Positions 9,601-17,918 of a stretch of 64,000 nt of DNA are shown here, one piece after another (the stretch's first letter is position 1; each line of letters opens with the position of its first letter). The notes under the pieces are model-generated. The model searched no databases, was not told where the DNA came from, and saw only the letters and a list, made by a program, of their open reading frames with translations. This DNA is from Paraburkholderia phytofirmans OLGA172 (GTDB lineage Bacteria; Pseudomonadota; Gammaproteobacteria; Burkholderiales; Burkholderiaceae), in contig NZ_CP014578.1 of the NCBI RefSeq assembly GCF_001634365.1, positions 434,001 through 498,000 on the forward strand. The letters run 5' to 3'. A program made the position numbers and the translations under genes.

Positions 9601-10741
9601 CAAGGCGCAGCGCTTCGGCAACGACGTGCTGAAGAAGTTCGCGAAGAAGCAGACGGCACACCCGCCGGCAACGGTCGGCAAGCCGCCGGTCACGCAGCAG
9701 GTGATCCACTTCATGAACAAGAAGATGCCGGGCAATCTGCCGAAGAAAACCGCGCGCGCGCTGCTCGATATCGAAGACAACAAGATCGTCCCGATCATCC
9801 GCAATCCGAAGACGACCACCGCCGATACGGAAGCGGTGTTCTACTTCCCGGGCTGCGGCTCCGAGCGCTTGTTCTCGCAAGTGGGTCTGGCGACGCAAGC
9901 CATGCTGTGGGAAGCGGGCGTGCAAACCGTGCTGCCGCCGGGCTACCTGTGCTGCGGCTACCCGCAGCGCGGCTCGGGCCAGTACGACAAGGCCGAGCAG
10001 ATCGTCACGGATAACCGCGTGCTGTTCCACCGCGTCGCGAATACGCTGAACTATCTCGACATCAAGACGGTGGTGGTGTCGTGCGGTACGTGTTACGACC
10101 AGCTCGCCGGTTACGAATTCGAGAAGATTTTCCCGGGCTGCCGGATCATCGACATCCACGAGTTCCTGCTCGAGAAGGGTATCAAGCTCGAAGGCGTCAA
10201 CGGTGTGCGCTACATGTACCACGACCCGTGCCACTCGCCGATCAAGACGATGGACCCGGTCAAGCTGGTCAATCAGCTGATGGGGGCGGAGAACGACGGC
10301 TACAAGATCGAGAAGAACGATCGCTGCTGTGGCGAATCCGGCACACTCGCGGTGACGCGCCCGGATATTTCGACGCAAGTTCGCTTCCGCAAGGAAGAAG
10401 AAATGCGCAAGGGCGCCGCGAAGCTGCGTGGTATTCCGTTGGTGGCCGAGGCCGGTGCAAATGGGACCAACGCGGCCAATGCGTCGGCCGGCGCGGCTGG
10501 TGCGCCGGACGGCTCCGTACTCAAGGCGAGCGACGGGCCGCAACCGAATGGCGTCACCGAGGTGAAGATCCTGACGAGCTGCCCATCCTGCCTGCAAGGC
10601 CTGTCGCGCTACAACGAAGACGCGGGCACTGAAGCGGACTACATCGTCGTCGAGATGGCACGTCACGTGCTGGGTGAAGACTGGATGGCGGATTACGTGC
10701 AGCGGGCGAACAATGGCGGAATCGAGCGCGTGCTGGTTTAA
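6647..10741 (+). CDS. Fused DUF3683 / FAD-linked oxidase / Fe-S / CCG-domain oxidoreductase
   Basis: This 1364-residue cytosolic enzyme joins several modules. The N-terminal part to about residue 190 is of DUF3683 type. An FAD-binding PCMH domain follows with [15 protein letters not shown] near residues 223-237, then the FAD-oxidase C-terminal domain with [12 protein letters not shown] and GEHGIGITK. Two 4Fe-4S motifs come next, [11 protein letters not shown] from C857 and [12 protein letters not shown] from C919, then two CCG cysteine-rich domains (PGCGSER near 1068 with CCGYPQ, and CCGESGT near 1228). The plan is that of a D-2-hydroxyacid dehydrogenase (glycolate or D-lactate type) with its electron-transfer subunit in one chain. 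The substrate is unknown. A HIT-family gene follows at 34 bases. Confidence 0.88.
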   Translation: MNAPQVFDPHGAATAVAADPEARLREIPYNYTSFSDREIVIRLLGDEAWAVLAELRAERRTGRSARMLYEVLGDIWVVRRNPYLQDDLLDNPKRRALLIEALHHRLTEIEKRRRADLVEHGDEAGIDRAARVETLVAAARRAVDDFESEFQKTFDLRRRANKVLGRVTEKDNIKFDGLSRVSHVTDATDWRVEYPFVVLTPDTEAEIAGMIKACFELGLTVIPRGGGTGYTGGAVPLTPFSAVINTEKLEQLGAVEMTELPGVDRKVATIFSGAGVVTRRVTEAAEQAGFVFAVDPTSLDASCVGGNVAMNAGGKKAVLWGTALDNLAWWRMVDPEGNWLEVTRLDHNLGKIHDIEVARFELKWFDGNHAPGEKLLRTEALDIKGRVFRKEGLGKDVTDKFLAGLPGVQKEGCDGLITSARWVLHKMPAHTRTVCLEFFGQAREAIPSIVEIKDYLFETSKQGGAILAGLEHLDERYLRAVGYATKSKRNAFPKMVLIGDIVGDDADAVALATSEVVRMANGKSGEGFVAVNAEARKRFWLDRSRTAAIAKHTNAFKINEDVVIPLDRMGEYTDGIERINIELSIKNKLQLVDALEAFFKGGKLPLGKSDDANEIPSAELLEDRVQQALDLLKKVRARWEFLRDKLDLSLREAQHYLVGLGYEGLAEKFADRVDAQPDATVFHITQDRTVRVSWKAEIRAELRQIFNGGEFKPILEEAQAIHKQVLRGRVFVALHMHAGDGNVHTNLPVNSDNYEMLQDAHTAVARIMKLARSLDGVISGEHGIGITKLEFLTDEEIGEFRAYKQRVDPHGRFNAGKLLEGADLRNAYTPSFGLMGYESLIMQQSDIGAISESIKDCLRCGKCKPVCATHVPRANLLYSPRNKILATSLLVEAFLYEEQTRRGVSIKHWDEFNDVADHCTVCHKCVTPCPVKIDFGDVTMNMRNLLRKMGKKKFNPGNAAGMFFLNATNPQTINLARTAMMGIGYKAQRFGNDVLKKFAKKQTAHPPATVGKPPVTQQVIHFMNKKMPGNLPKKTARALLDIEDNKIVPIIRNPKTTTADTEAVFYFPGCGSERLFSQVGLATQAMLWEAGVQTVLPPGYLCCGYPQRGSGQYDKAEQIVTDNRVLFHRVANTLNYLDIKTVVVSCGTCYDQLAGYEFEKIFPGCRIIDIHEFLLEKGIKLEGVNGVRYMYHDPCHSPIKTMDPVKLVNQLMGAENDGYKIEKNDRCCGESGTLAVTRPDISTQVRFRKEEEMRKGAAKLRGIPLVAEAGANGTNAANASAGAAGAPDGSVLKASDGPQPNGVTEVKILTSCPSCLQGLSRYNEDAGTEADYIVVEMARHVLGEDWMADYVQRANNGGIERVLV

Positions 10742-10775
10742 TGGCACGACTGACGATTTTTGCCTGAGGACGACG

Positions 10776-11204
10776 ATGGAATGCGTTTTTTGCCGTGAAG
10801 ATGGCGGCGATGTGCTGTGGCAGGACGACACCCTGCGTGTCGTCCTCGCCGGCGAACACGATTACCCGGGTTTTTGCCGGGTAATCTGGAACAAGCATGT
10901 CGCTGAGTTTTCCGATCTCGCCGAAGCCGACCGCGATCGCGTGATGCAGGCCGTGTACGCGGTCGAGCGCGCGATCCGGCGCATTCTTCAGCCGGTGAAG
11001 GTCAACCTGGCGAGCCTCGGCAACCAGGTGCCGCACGTGCATTGGCATGTGATTCCGCGTTTTTCGAACGACGCTCATTTCCCGCTGCCAATCTGGGCGC
11101 CGCGCCAACGCACGGTGTCCGAAGCCATGCTGTCGTCGCGCCGCGCGCAAGCTACTCTGCTGCGCGAGGCGGTGCGGCAGGAAATCGAACAAGCTCTAGC
11201 CTGA
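10776..11204 (+). CDS. HIT family protein (histidine triad hydrolase)
   Basis: The chosen ATG gives 142 residues and starts with MECVFC. It has a GAGGA ribosome site at 10766-10770. The histidine triad is H87-x-H89-x-H91 in VPHVHWHVIPR. HIT proteins are small nucleotidyl hydrolases or transferases that cleave nucleoside phosphoramidates or dinucleoside polyphosphates, and the exact substrate cannot be told. A longer reading frame upstream overlaps the previous gene and lacks family similarity. DUF971 follows after 7 bases, so HIT, DUF971 and ubiE probably form one operon. Confidence 0.9.
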   Translation: MECVFCREDGGDVLWQDDTLRVVLAGEHDYPGFCRVIWNKHVAEFSDLAEADRDRVMQAVYAVERAIRRILQPVKVNLASLGNQVPHVHWHVIPRFSNDAHFPLPIWAPRQRTVSEAMLSSRRAQATLLREAVRQEIEQALA

Positions 11205-11211
11205 GGCCACC

Positions 11212-11625
11212 ATGAGCGGACTGACTCCCGATACGCCGGTACCCACCGGCGTGGTCGTGCATTCCAAATCGCGCGTACTCGAATTGCAATACGCAAACGG
11301 CGAAACGTATCGCCTGCCGTTCGAGTTGCTGCGCGTGTATTCGCCGTCAGCAGAAGTGATGGGCCACGGGCCCGGCCAGGAGACGCTGCAAACCGGTAAG
11401 CGTGACGTCACGATCACGATGATCGAAGGCGTCGGCAACTATGCGGTGCAGCCGACTTTCTCCGATGGGCACGCCACCGGCATCTATTCCTGGGACCTGC
11501 TGTACGACATGGCTGTCCGCCAGGATGAACTCTGGCGCGACTATCTCGCGAAACTGGCCGCGGCCGGCGTCGACCGTGATGCGCCGATGGCTCCAGCCGG
11601 TGCTGCGCACGGGCACCGTCACTGA
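11212..11625 (+). CDS. DUF971 (GBBH-like N-terminal domain) protein
   Basis: This 137-residue protein resembles the DUF971 family, related to the N-terminal domain of gamma-butyrobetaine hydroxylase. Seen are [17 protein letters not shown] near the start and the central [17 protein letters not shown]. The pattern [22 protein letters not shown] is typical of this family, which has been linked to iron-sulfur or iron handling in other proteins. No catalytic residues are evident. It lies 7 bases after the HIT gene and 67 bases before ubiE, the usual position in Burkholderiales. The function is unproven. Confidence 0.82.
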   Translation: MSGLTPDTPVPTGVVVHSKSRVLELQYANGETYRLPFELLRVYSPSAEVMGHGPGQETLQTGKRDVTITMIEGVGNYAVQPTFSDGHATGIYSWDLLYDMAVRQDELWRDYLAKLAAAGVDRDAPMAPAGAAHGHRH

Positions 11626-11692
11626 TACGATTCGCCCTGGTCGCCGCACTGATGCGGCGCAACATTTCAGAATACGCGAAAGGACGAGCGCG

Positions 11693-12424
11693 ATGAGCAA
11701 AACCCACTTCGGCTTTCAATCGGTCGACGAACAGGAAAAAGCGCAGAAGGTGGCGGGCGTGTTCCACTCGGTCGCCTCCAACTACGACCTGATGAACGAC
11801 CTGATGTCGGGCGGGTTGCACCGGGCGTGGAAGATGTTCACGATCGCCCAGGCCAACGTCCGGCCGGGCTTCAAGGTGCTCGATATCGCCGGGGGCACGG
11901 GCGATCTGTCGAAGGCCTTCGCCAAACAGGCGGGCGAAACCGGCGAAGTCTGGCACACCGACATCAACGAATCGATGCTGCGCGTGGGCCGCGACCGCTT
12001 GCTGGACAAGGGCGTGATCACACCGGCGCTGCTTTGCGACGCCGAAAAGATCCCCTTTCCGGACAATTACTTCGACGTGGTGACCGTGGCCTTCGGCTTG
12101 CGCAACATGACGCATAAGGATGTGGCGTTGGCCGAGATGCGGCGGGTGTTGAAGCCGGCAGGCCGTCTGCTGGTGCTGGAGTTCTCGAAGGTGTGGGATC
12201 CGCTTAAAAAGGTCTACGACGTCTATTCGTTCAAGGTGCTGCCGTGGCTCGGCGACCGCTTTGCGAAGGACGCCGAGAGCTACCGCTACCTGGCGGAATC
12301 GATCCGGATGCATCCGGACCAGGAAACTTTAAAAGCAATGATGGAACAAGCAGGCCTGGACGGCGTCAAATATTACAATTTGTCAGCTGGCGTGGTAGCT
12401 TTACATGTGGGGACCAAATACTAA
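11693..12424 (+). CDS. ubiE: Ubiquinone/menaquinone C-methyltransferase
   Basis: UbiE is the SAM-dependent C-methylase of ubiquinone (and menaquinone) synthesis. The start with MSKTHFGFQ gives 243 residues, the usual size, and has AAAGGA at 11680-11685. SAM motif I is [12 protein letters not shown] near residues 62-73. The UbiE signatures [17 protein letters not shown] and [10 protein letters not shown] are present. The C-terminus ends in [11 protein letters not shown], typical of the family. It forms a broken ubiquinone cluster with ubiJ and ubiB, interrupted by a Tim44-like gene. Confidence 0.97.
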   Translation: MSKTHFGFQSVDEQEKAQKVAGVFHSVASNYDLMNDLMSGGLHRAWKMFTIAQANVRPGFKVLDIAGGTGDLSKAFAKQAGETGEVWHTDINESMLRVGRDRLLDKGVITPALLCDAEKIPFPDNYFDVVTVAFGLRNMTHKDVALAEMRRVLKPAGRLLVLEFSKVWDPLKKVYDVYSFKVLPWLGDRFAKDAESYRYLAESIRMHPDQETLKAMMEQAGLDGVKYYNLSAGVVALHVGTKY

Positions 12425-12462
12425 GGTCCCTAACCCATCGATTTTTAAAGGAAAGTACGAAA

Positions 12463-13455
12463 ATGTCCGATTCAGGTGTGTTATCTCCCCGTAATGTTAA
12501 GCGGTCGTTGGTGAGAAGAATCGGACTGATCGCGATGGTCGGTCTGATCATGGCCGGCTCTCTCGCCTCGCTCGATGCGGAAGCCCGCCGTTTGGGCGGC
12601 AGCCGCAGCATCGGCCGTCAGTCGAATACGGTTCAGCAACAGTCGACCCCGTCGCAACCTTCCCAAAGCAATCAGGCCATGCAGCAGCGCGCGCAGCCGG
12701 CACCGGCGCCCGCGCCGACTCCGGCCGCGGCGCCTAATCGCTCGCGCTGGCTCGGGCCGATTGCCGGTCTTGCGGCCGGCCTCGGTATCGCCGCACTGTT
12801 GTCGCACTTCGGTCTGGGCGGCGCATTCGCCGGCGCCATGGCCAACATTATCGTGATCGCGATCATTGCGATGATCGGTATCTGGCTGATCCGCCGCTTC
12901 ATGGGCCGCAAGCGCGATACGGCCCAGCCGGCGTACGCGGGTGGCTCGACGTCCTTGAATTCGAGCGGCACTGGCTACACGCAGGAACCGCGTTACACCG
13001 CTCCGCCCACTGGCTCGTACCTCGAGCCGCAAGGCAACCCGCTGACCACGCCGTCCATCAACACTGCCCCGCCAGTGCCGGCGGGCTTCGATTCGGAAGC
13101 GTTCCTGCGCAACGCCAAGGTGTACTTCGTGCGACTGCAAGCCGCATGGGACGTTGGCAACATGGAAGATATCCGCGAATTCACCACCCCGGAAATGTAC
13201 GCCGAAGTGAGGGTCGATCTGTCGTCGCGCGGTGCGGAGTCCAATCAGACGGACGTGGTGCAGCTGAACGCGGAGTTGCTGGGCGTGGAAGAACGCGCGA
13301 CTGAATACTTCGCCAGCGTGCGCTTCTCAGGCTTGATCCGCGAATCGGCGGGGGCGGCGGCTGAGCCGTTCATTGAGGTCTGGAACCTGACGAAGGCGAA
13401 CCGCCCCGGCGAAGGCTGGTTGCTGGCGGGCATTCAGCAGGTGGCGCAGCACTGA
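12463..13455 (+). CDS. Tim44-like domain membrane protein
   Basis: The 330-residue product starts after AAAGGAAAG at 12448-12456. It begins with a basic stretch and a hydrophobic segment (IGLIAMVGLIMAGSLASL, about residues 20-38) that is probably a signal peptide or anchor. A Gln/Ser/Pro/Ala-rich linker follows. Next come two hydrophobic helices at about residues 100-145, ending in GIWLIRRFMGRK. The C-terminal half, from about residue 205, matches the Tim44-like (calcium-transporter type) domain with FLRNAKVYFVRLQAAWD. Bacterial members are membrane-associated and of unknown function. A terminator lies about 105 bases after its stop. Confidence 0.82.
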   Translation: MSDSGVLSPRNVKRSLVRRIGLIAMVGLIMAGSLASLDAEARRLGGSRSIGRQSNTVQQQSTPSQPSQSNQAMQQRAQPAPAPAPTPAAAPNRSRWLGPIAGLAAGLGIAALLSHFGLGGAFAGAMANIIVIAIIAMIGIWLIRRFMGRKRDTAQPAYAGGSTSLNSSGTGYTQEPRYTAPPTGSYLEPQGNPLTTPSINTAPPVPAGFDSEAFLRNAKVYFVRLQAAWDVGNMEDIREFTTPEMYAEVRVDLSSRGAESNQTDVVQLNAELLGVEERATEYFASVRFSGLIRESAGAAAEPFIEVWNLTKANRPGEGWLLAGIQQVAQH

Positions 13456-13560
13456 GGCAACAGCGAGGCAGAGCCAAGCCAGCGCTGCTCACCCTGATTT
13501 CGCACAAAGCATTGGCCGTTCGGCATAGCAAGCCGCAAAGCGAACGGACGTTACAATAGG

Positions 13561-13596
13561 AACCCGCACGGGCACCTCGCCCGCGCGGGTTTTTTC
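13561..13596 (+). terminator. Rho-independent terminator after the Tim44-like gene
   Basis: AACCCGC (13561-13567) pairs with GCGGGTT (13585-13591), with an inner stem CGGGC/GCCCG and a 5-base loop, followed by a T run to 13595. It ends only 12 bases before the ubiJ ATG. A TACAAT box at 13552-13557 just upstream would place a transcription start inside the left arm. Confidence 0.85.
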
Positions 13597-13608
13597 TTGC
13601 CACTTTCA

Positions 13609-14253
13609 ATGACCCTCGCCGCCAAGCCCTTCGCTGCTGCCGTCAATCACCTGCTCGCCCGCGAATCGTGGGCTCGAGAGCGCCTCGCCCCGTACGCGGG
13701 CAAGACCGCCAGACTGTCCTGTCAGCCGCTCGTGCTGATGCTGCTCGTGCAACCGGACGGCTACCTGGGCGCGCTCGAGGAAACCGATGCGCAACAGTTC
13801 GACGTGACCATCTCGGTGCCGTCCGATGCGTTGCCGGCCTTTGTGCAAGGCGGCCAGGCCGCCGTGATGAAGCATGTGAAGATCGAAGGCGACGCCGAGT
13901 TTGCGACTGTGATCGCCAGGCTCGCCGAGCATCTGCGCTGGGAACCGGAAGAGGATCTGGCGAAGCTGATCGGCGACGGTCCGGCGTGGCGGGTCGCATC
14001 GGTCGTGCGTACGGTCGGCGAACATGCGCGGCGCACCGGGCGCAATCTGCTCGACACAGCCGCCGAATATCTGCTCGACGAAAATCCGCAACTGGTGCGG
14101 CGCGCCGCGCTGGAAGACTTCAACGTCGAACTGGCCCGCGCCCGCGATGCTTTGGCGCGTGTGGAAAAGCGCATCGAGCGTCTTGAACAGAAGGTCGAAG
14201 CCCACGGCGCCAATGCGCCGGGCGGCGCCGCCACGTCGCGCGGCACGCGCTAG
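13609..14253 (+). CDS. ubiJ: Ubiquinone biosynthesis accessory factor UbiJ (SCP2 domain)
   Basis: UbiJ is the lipid-binding SCP2-domain subunit of the Ubi metabolon, which carries ubiquinone intermediates. The product is 214 residues long. An SCP2-like domain spans about residues 10-110. A C-terminal coiled coil (ARARDALARVEKRIERLEQKV) comes near residues 175-195, the usual UbiJ layout. The ATG lies 12 bases after a terminator T run, and no Shine-Dalgarno sequence is visible. An upstream in-frame TTG lies within that T run and is unlikely. It is followed 15 bases later by ubiB. Confidence 0.9.
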   Translation: MTLAAKPFAAAVNHLLARESWARERLAPYAGKTARLSCQPLVLMLLVQPDGYLGALEETDAQQFDVTISVPSDALPAFVQGGQAAVMKHVKIEGDAEFATVIARLAEHLRWEPEEDLAKLIGDGPAWRVASVVRTVGEHARRTGRNLLDTAAEYLLDENPQLVRRAALEDFNVELARARDALARVEKRIERLEQKVEAHGANAPGGAATSRGTR

Positions 14254-14268
14254 TCACTGGGCACAACT

Positions 14269-15846
14269 ATGCGTTTTCTGCGTTTCCTCAAGATTTTCTT
14301 TACGGTCATTCGATTCGGTCTCGACGAAATGATGCTCAGCCGCGTCAACGACCGGCGTGTGCGTCTGCTGCTGCGTATCACTACCATCGGCCGCAAGTTC
14401 GACGCCCCGCCGGGCGTGCGCTTGCGGCTCGCGCTCGAAAGCCTCGGGCCGATTTTCGTGAAGTTCGGCCAGGTGCTGTCCACGCGGCGCGATTTGCTGC
14501 CGGTCGATATCGCCAATGAACTGGCCAAGCTGCAGGATCAGGTGCCGCCGTTCGATTCGGCGGTGGCGATCGGGCTGGTCGAGAAGTCGCTCGGCGCGCC
14601 GGTCGACGTGCTGTTCGACGAGTTCGAGAGGGTGCCGGTGGCGAGCGCATCGATCGCGCAGGTTCACTTTGCGAAGGTGAAAGCGGGGCAGCACGCGGGC
14701 AAGGCGGTCGCCGTGAAGGTGCTGCGGCCGAACATGCTGCCGGTGATCGACTCCGACCTGGCCTTGCTGCGCGATATCGCCGTCTGGGCCGAGCGCCTGT
14801 GGGCCGACGGCAAGCGCCTCAAGCCGCGCGAGGTGGTCGCCGAATTCGACAAGTATCTGCACGACGAACTCGATCTGATGCGCGAGGCGGCCAACGGCAG
14901 CCAGTTGCGCCGCAACTTCGCCGGGCTCGATCTGCTGCTGGTGCCGGAGATGTACTGGGAGTTCTGCACGCCCACGGTGCTGGTGATGGAGCGCATGGTC
15001 GGCGTGCCGATCAGCCAGGTGGAGACGCTGCGCGGGGCTGGCGTCGATATTCCGAAGCTGGCGCGCGAAGGCGTCGAGATTTTCTTTACCCAGGTGTTCC
15101 GCGATGGCTTTTTTCACGCCGACATGCACCCGGGCAACATTCAGGTGAGCCTCGATCCGGCGCACTTCGGCCGCTATATCGCGCTCGACTTCGGCATCAT
15201 CGGTGCGCTGTCGGACTTCGATAAGAACTACCTTGCCCAGAACTTCCTCGCTTTCTTCAAGCGCGACTATCACCGCGTCGCCACGCTGCATCTGGAGTCC
15301 GGCTGGGTGCCGCCTACTACCCGGGTCGAGGAACTGGAAAGCGCAATCCGCGCAGTTTGCGAGCCCTATTTTGACCGCGCATTGAAGGATATTTCGCTCG
15401 GTCAGGTGTTGATGCGCCTGTTCTCGACCTCGCGCCGCTTCAATGTGGAAATCCAGCCGCAACTGGTGCTGCTGCAAAAAACCATGTTGAACGTGGAAGG
15501 GCTCGGCCGCTCGCTCGATCCTGAACTGGACTTGTGGAAGACGGCCAAGCCCTATCTCGAGCGCTGGATGAACGAGCAGATCGGTGTGCGCGGCTGGTAC
15601 GAGCGGCTGAAGATCGAGGCACCGCAGTGGAGCAAGACGTTGCCGCAATTGCCGCGCCTCATCCACCACGTGCTGGCTGCGCGTCACGATAACACGCGCG
15701 GCGCGAACGACGACATGATTCGCCAGATTCTGCTCGAGCAGAAGCGCACCAACCGGTTGCTGCAAGGGCTGCTGCTGTTCGGCGTGGCGGTCGGTGTCGG
15801 CGCGGTGTTGGCGCGAGCGTTTCTGGCGTTCGCGTACGGCGGGTGA
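14269..15846 (+). CDS. ubiB: Ubiquinone biosynthesis protein UbiB (ABC1/ADCK atypical kinase family)
   Basis: UbiB is a membrane-anchored atypical kinase-like ATPase needed for coenzyme Q synthesis. Its 525 residues match the family. The KxGQ motif is seen in [16 protein letters not shown] near residue 65. The alanine-rich loop ASASIAQVH near residues 125-135 replaces the kinase glycine loop, and [10 protein letters not shown] with LDFGIIG forms the catalytic and metal-binding region. The C-terminus has two short hydrophobic stretches ([21 protein letters not shown]). It lies 15 bases after ubiJ, with which it acts. Confidence 0.97.
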   Translation: MRFLRFLKIFFTVIRFGLDEMMLSRVNDRRVRLLLRITTIGRKFDAPPGVRLRLALESLGPIFVKFGQVLSTRRDLLPVDIANELAKLQDQVPPFDSAVAIGLVEKSLGAPVDVLFDEFERVPVASASIAQVHFAKVKAGQHAGKAVAVKVLRPNMLPVIDSDLALLRDIAVWAERLWADGKRLKPREVVAEFDKYLHDELDLMREAANGSQLRRNFAGLDLLLVPEMYWEFCTPTVLVMERMVGVPISQVETLRGAGVDIPKLAREGVEIFFTQVFRDGFFHADMHPGNIQVSLDPAHFGRYIALDFGIIGALSDFDKNYLAQNFLAFFKRDYHRVATLHLESGWVPPTTRVEELESAIRAVCEPYFDRALKDISLGQVLMRLFSTSRRFNVEIQPQLVLLQKTMLNVEGLGRSLDPELDLWKTAKPYLERWMNEQIGVRGWYERLKIEAPQWSKTLPQLPRLIHHVLAARHDNTRGANDDMIRQILLEQKRTNRLLQGLLLFGVAVGVGAVLARAFLAFAYGG

Positions 15847-15880
15847 TCCCGACCCGATTCCGATCCCTACGAGGCATCTC

Positions 15881-16504
15881 ATGAGCGACCCGACCCAGCC
15901 TTCCACACCCGACTTCTCGACCCGCGATCCCAACTCACCTGAGTTCTGGGATGAGCGCTTCGAACGCCATTACACGCCCTGGGATCAGGCCGGCGTGCCG
16001 GCGGCGTTTCAGTCTTTCGCCGAGCGGCATCGTGGCGCTGCGGTACTGATTCCAGGTTGCGGCAGTGCCTACGAAGCGCTATCGCTAGCGCAGCAAGGCA
16101 ATCCAGTCAGGGCGATCGATTTCTCGCCGGCCGCAGTAGCGGCAGCGCACAAGCAATTGGGTCCGCAGCATGCGCAGCTGGTCGAGCAGGCTGACTTCTT
16201 CACTTATGAACCGCCGTTCACGCCGGCATGGATCTACGAGCGCGCGTTCTTTTGCGCCCTGCCCGTGGCGCGCCGTGCAGATTACGCGCAACGGATGGCC
16301 GGGTTGTTGCCAGCTGGCGCTTTGCTGGCGGGTTTCTTTTTCATCGACGCGACGCCGAAAGGGCCGCCGTTCGGCGTCGAGCGCGCTGAACTCGACGCGT
16401 TGCTCACGCCGCACTTCGATCTGATCGAAGATGAAGCCGTGAACGACTCGATTGCCGTCTTTGCCGGCCGCGAGCGTTGGATGACCTGGCGCCGTCGTGG
16501 TTGA
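15881..16504 (+). CDS. TPMT-type SAM-dependent methyltransferase
   Basis: The 207-residue product resembles the thiopurine S-methyltransferase family. It carries the N-terminal FWDERFERHYTPWDQAGVP signature, the SAM loop LIPGCGSAYEAL near residues 55-66, and FFFIDATPKGPPFGV near the C-terminal third. Members methylate small thiols, selenium or tellurium compounds, or halides; the substrate here is not known. The ATG has a plausible GAGG site at 15871-15874. The gene lies 34 bases after ubiB, so it may be co-transcribed. A ubiquinone role is possible but not supported by the motifs. Confidence 0.8.
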   Translation: MSDPTQPSTPDFSTRDPNSPEFWDERFERHYTPWDQAGVPAAFQSFAERHRGAAVLIPGCGSAYEALSLAQQGNPVRAIDFSPAAVAAAHKQLGPQHAQLVEQADFFTYEPPFTPAWIYERAFFCALPVARRADYAQRMAGLLPAGALLAGFFFIDATPKGPPFGVERAELDALLTPHFDLIEDEAVNDSIAVFAGRERWMTWRRRG

Positions 16505-16617
16505 GCGTGCCGCCGCCGCGTTCGACGGCGGCTCGCGCCGCACTTGATTCGATCACGGTCGCCCCCATTTAGTCGAACGACGGTGGCTCCTGGCGCTGGT
16601 CCCCGAAAATCGCGGGC

Positions 16618-16660
16618 GACTAGCCATATGCGCATATGACTAGCCATATGCGGCTATAAT
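16618..16660 (+). promoter_or_regulatory. Promoter with direct repeats and palindrome upstream of the FmdB gene
   Basis: GACTAGCCATATGCG occurs twice (16618-16632 and 16638-16652), 20 bases apart. A perfect palindrome, CATATGCGCATATG, spans 16625-16638. A consensus -10 box TATAAT is at 16655-16660, and no good -35 is seen. The layout fits a promoter activated or repressed by a protein bound on one face of the helix. It would drive the FmdB, DUF502 and aspS genes. Confidence 0.6.
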
Positions 16661-16705
16661 TCAAGGCTTTGCAAGCGCTTACAAGATTTCAGTAGGGAAA
16701 AGTTC

Positions 16706-17110
16706 ATGCCGATCTACGCTTATCGTTGCGAGTCATGCGGCTTCGGGAAGGACGTGCTTCAGAAGATGAGCGACCCGCAGTTGACGCAATGTCCCGAGTG
16801 CGGGAAAGACACCTTTCGCAAGCAGGTGACTGCAGCCGGTTTCCAGTTGAAGGGCTCCGGCTGGTATGTAACCGATTTCCGCGGCGGTAATGGCGGCGCG
16901 AGCGCCCCGGCCAAGCCCGACGCGAATGGCGGCTCGAATGCGAATTCGGGCGAAAGCGCTGCAGCCGGGAATGAGGGCGCCACGAAATCCGACACGGCTT
17001 CGGCCAACGGCTCGGCTGCCTCCGGTTCAGCGGGCGCAGCCGCAACGCCTGCCGCGCCCGCTGCCGCGCCCGCCGCATCGGCGAGTTCGAACGGTTCCGG
17101 CAGCGCCTAG
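16706..17110 (+). CDS. FmdB family zinc-ribbon protein with low-complexity tail
   Basis: The first 55 residues of this 134-residue protein are an FmdB-type zinc ribbon with C8-x2-C11 (RCESCG) and C29-x2-C32 (CPECGKD). KGSGWYVTDF follows, as is usual for the family. From about residue 58 to the end the sequence is almost only Ala, Gly, Ser, Asn and Pro and is probably disordered. The founding member was described as a regulator of formamidase genes, but most members have no known role. A GTAGGGAAA site at 16692-16700 precedes the start. DUF502 and aspS follow on the same strand, a common order in betaproteobacteria. Confidence 0.85.
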   Translation: MPIYAYRCESCGFGKDVLQKMSDPQLTQCPECGKDTFRKQVTAAGFQLKGSGWYVTDFRGGNGGASAPAKPDANGGSNANSGESAAAGNEGATKSDTASANGSAASGSAGAAATPAAPAAAPAASASSNGSGSA

Positions 17111-17185
17111 TGGGACTGCCGCCCTCGGGGGCGGCGCACACGCCGTGCGTCGGGTACCGGCTCGCGCGGCTCTCTGGCGGTACAC

Positions 17186-17842
17186 ATGACGACGAAAAAA
17201 ACGACGCTCAAATCGGTGTTCCTGACTGGCCTGCTGGTGCTGGTGCCTCTGGCCATCACACTGTGGGTGCTCGGCCTGATCATCGGCACGATGGACCAGA
17301 CGCTGTTGCTGCTGCCGACCTCATGGCAGCCGGAGCGCGCGCTCGGCTTCCGTTTGCCGGGCCTCGGCGCGGTGCTGACACTGGCGTTCATCTTTGTCGT
17401 CGGGCTGTTGACGCAAAACTTCATCGGCCAGAAGCTCGTGAAGTGGTGGGAAGTCGTGGTCGCTCACATTCCGGTGGTCGGCCCGATCTACACCAGCGTG
17501 AAGCAGGTGTCGGACACCTTGTTGTCGAGCAGCGGCAATGCGTTTCGCAAGGCGCTCCTGATCGAGTACCCGCGCCGCGGTTCCTATACGATTGCGTTTC
17601 TGACCGGTATTCCGGGCGGCGACGTGATCAATCACCTGAAAGAAGATCACGTCAGCGTGTACGTGCCGACTACGCCGAACCCAACGTCCGGCTTCTTCCT
17701 GATGGTGCCCAAGAGCGAAGTGATCGAGCTCGACATGACGGTCGACGCTGCGCTCAAGTACATCGTCTCGATGGGCGTCGTGGCGCCGTCCGCGCCGCCG
17801 GCGCCGGTAGTGCGCCGCACGACAGTCGAGCCTCCGCTGTAA
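17186..17842 (+). CDS. DUF502 family inner-membrane protein
   Basis: The 218-residue product has two predicted membrane segments, at about residues 10-35 ([20 protein letters not shown]) and about 61-80 ([20 protein letters not shown]). DUF502-type signatures are [13 protein letters not shown] near residues 93-105 and [15 protein letters not shown] near 170-184. The family is widespread and its function is unknown. A GC hairpin (17118-17135) lies in the 75-base gap after the FmdB gene but has no T run. AspS follows after 76 bases, so the three genes probably share a transcript. Confidence 0.85.
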   Translation: MTTKKTTLKSVFLTGLLVLVPLAITLWVLGLIIGTMDQTLLLLPTSWQPERALGFRLPGLGAVLTLAFIFVVGLLTQNFIGQKLVKWWEVVVAHIPVVGPIYTSVKQVSDTLLSSSGNAFRKALLIEYPRRGSYTIAFLTGIPGGDVINHLKEDHVSVYVPTTPNPTSGFFLMVPKSEVIELDMTVDAALKYIVSMGVVAPSAPPAPVVRRTTVEPPL

Positions 17843-17918
17843 TGCCGGTGCGCAGCGTTTCAAGCCGTGTCTGATCGCTGCGCGCCGTTCAACCAATGCA
17901 AAACGAAAGACAAACATC

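Noticed and set aside
6362..10831. Very long minus-strand open frame (about 1489 codons) opposite the FAD/Fe-S oxidoreductase gene
   Set aside because: It is an antisense shadow of GC-rich codons with an Arg/His/Ala-rich product, no motif, and full overlap with a well-supported gene.
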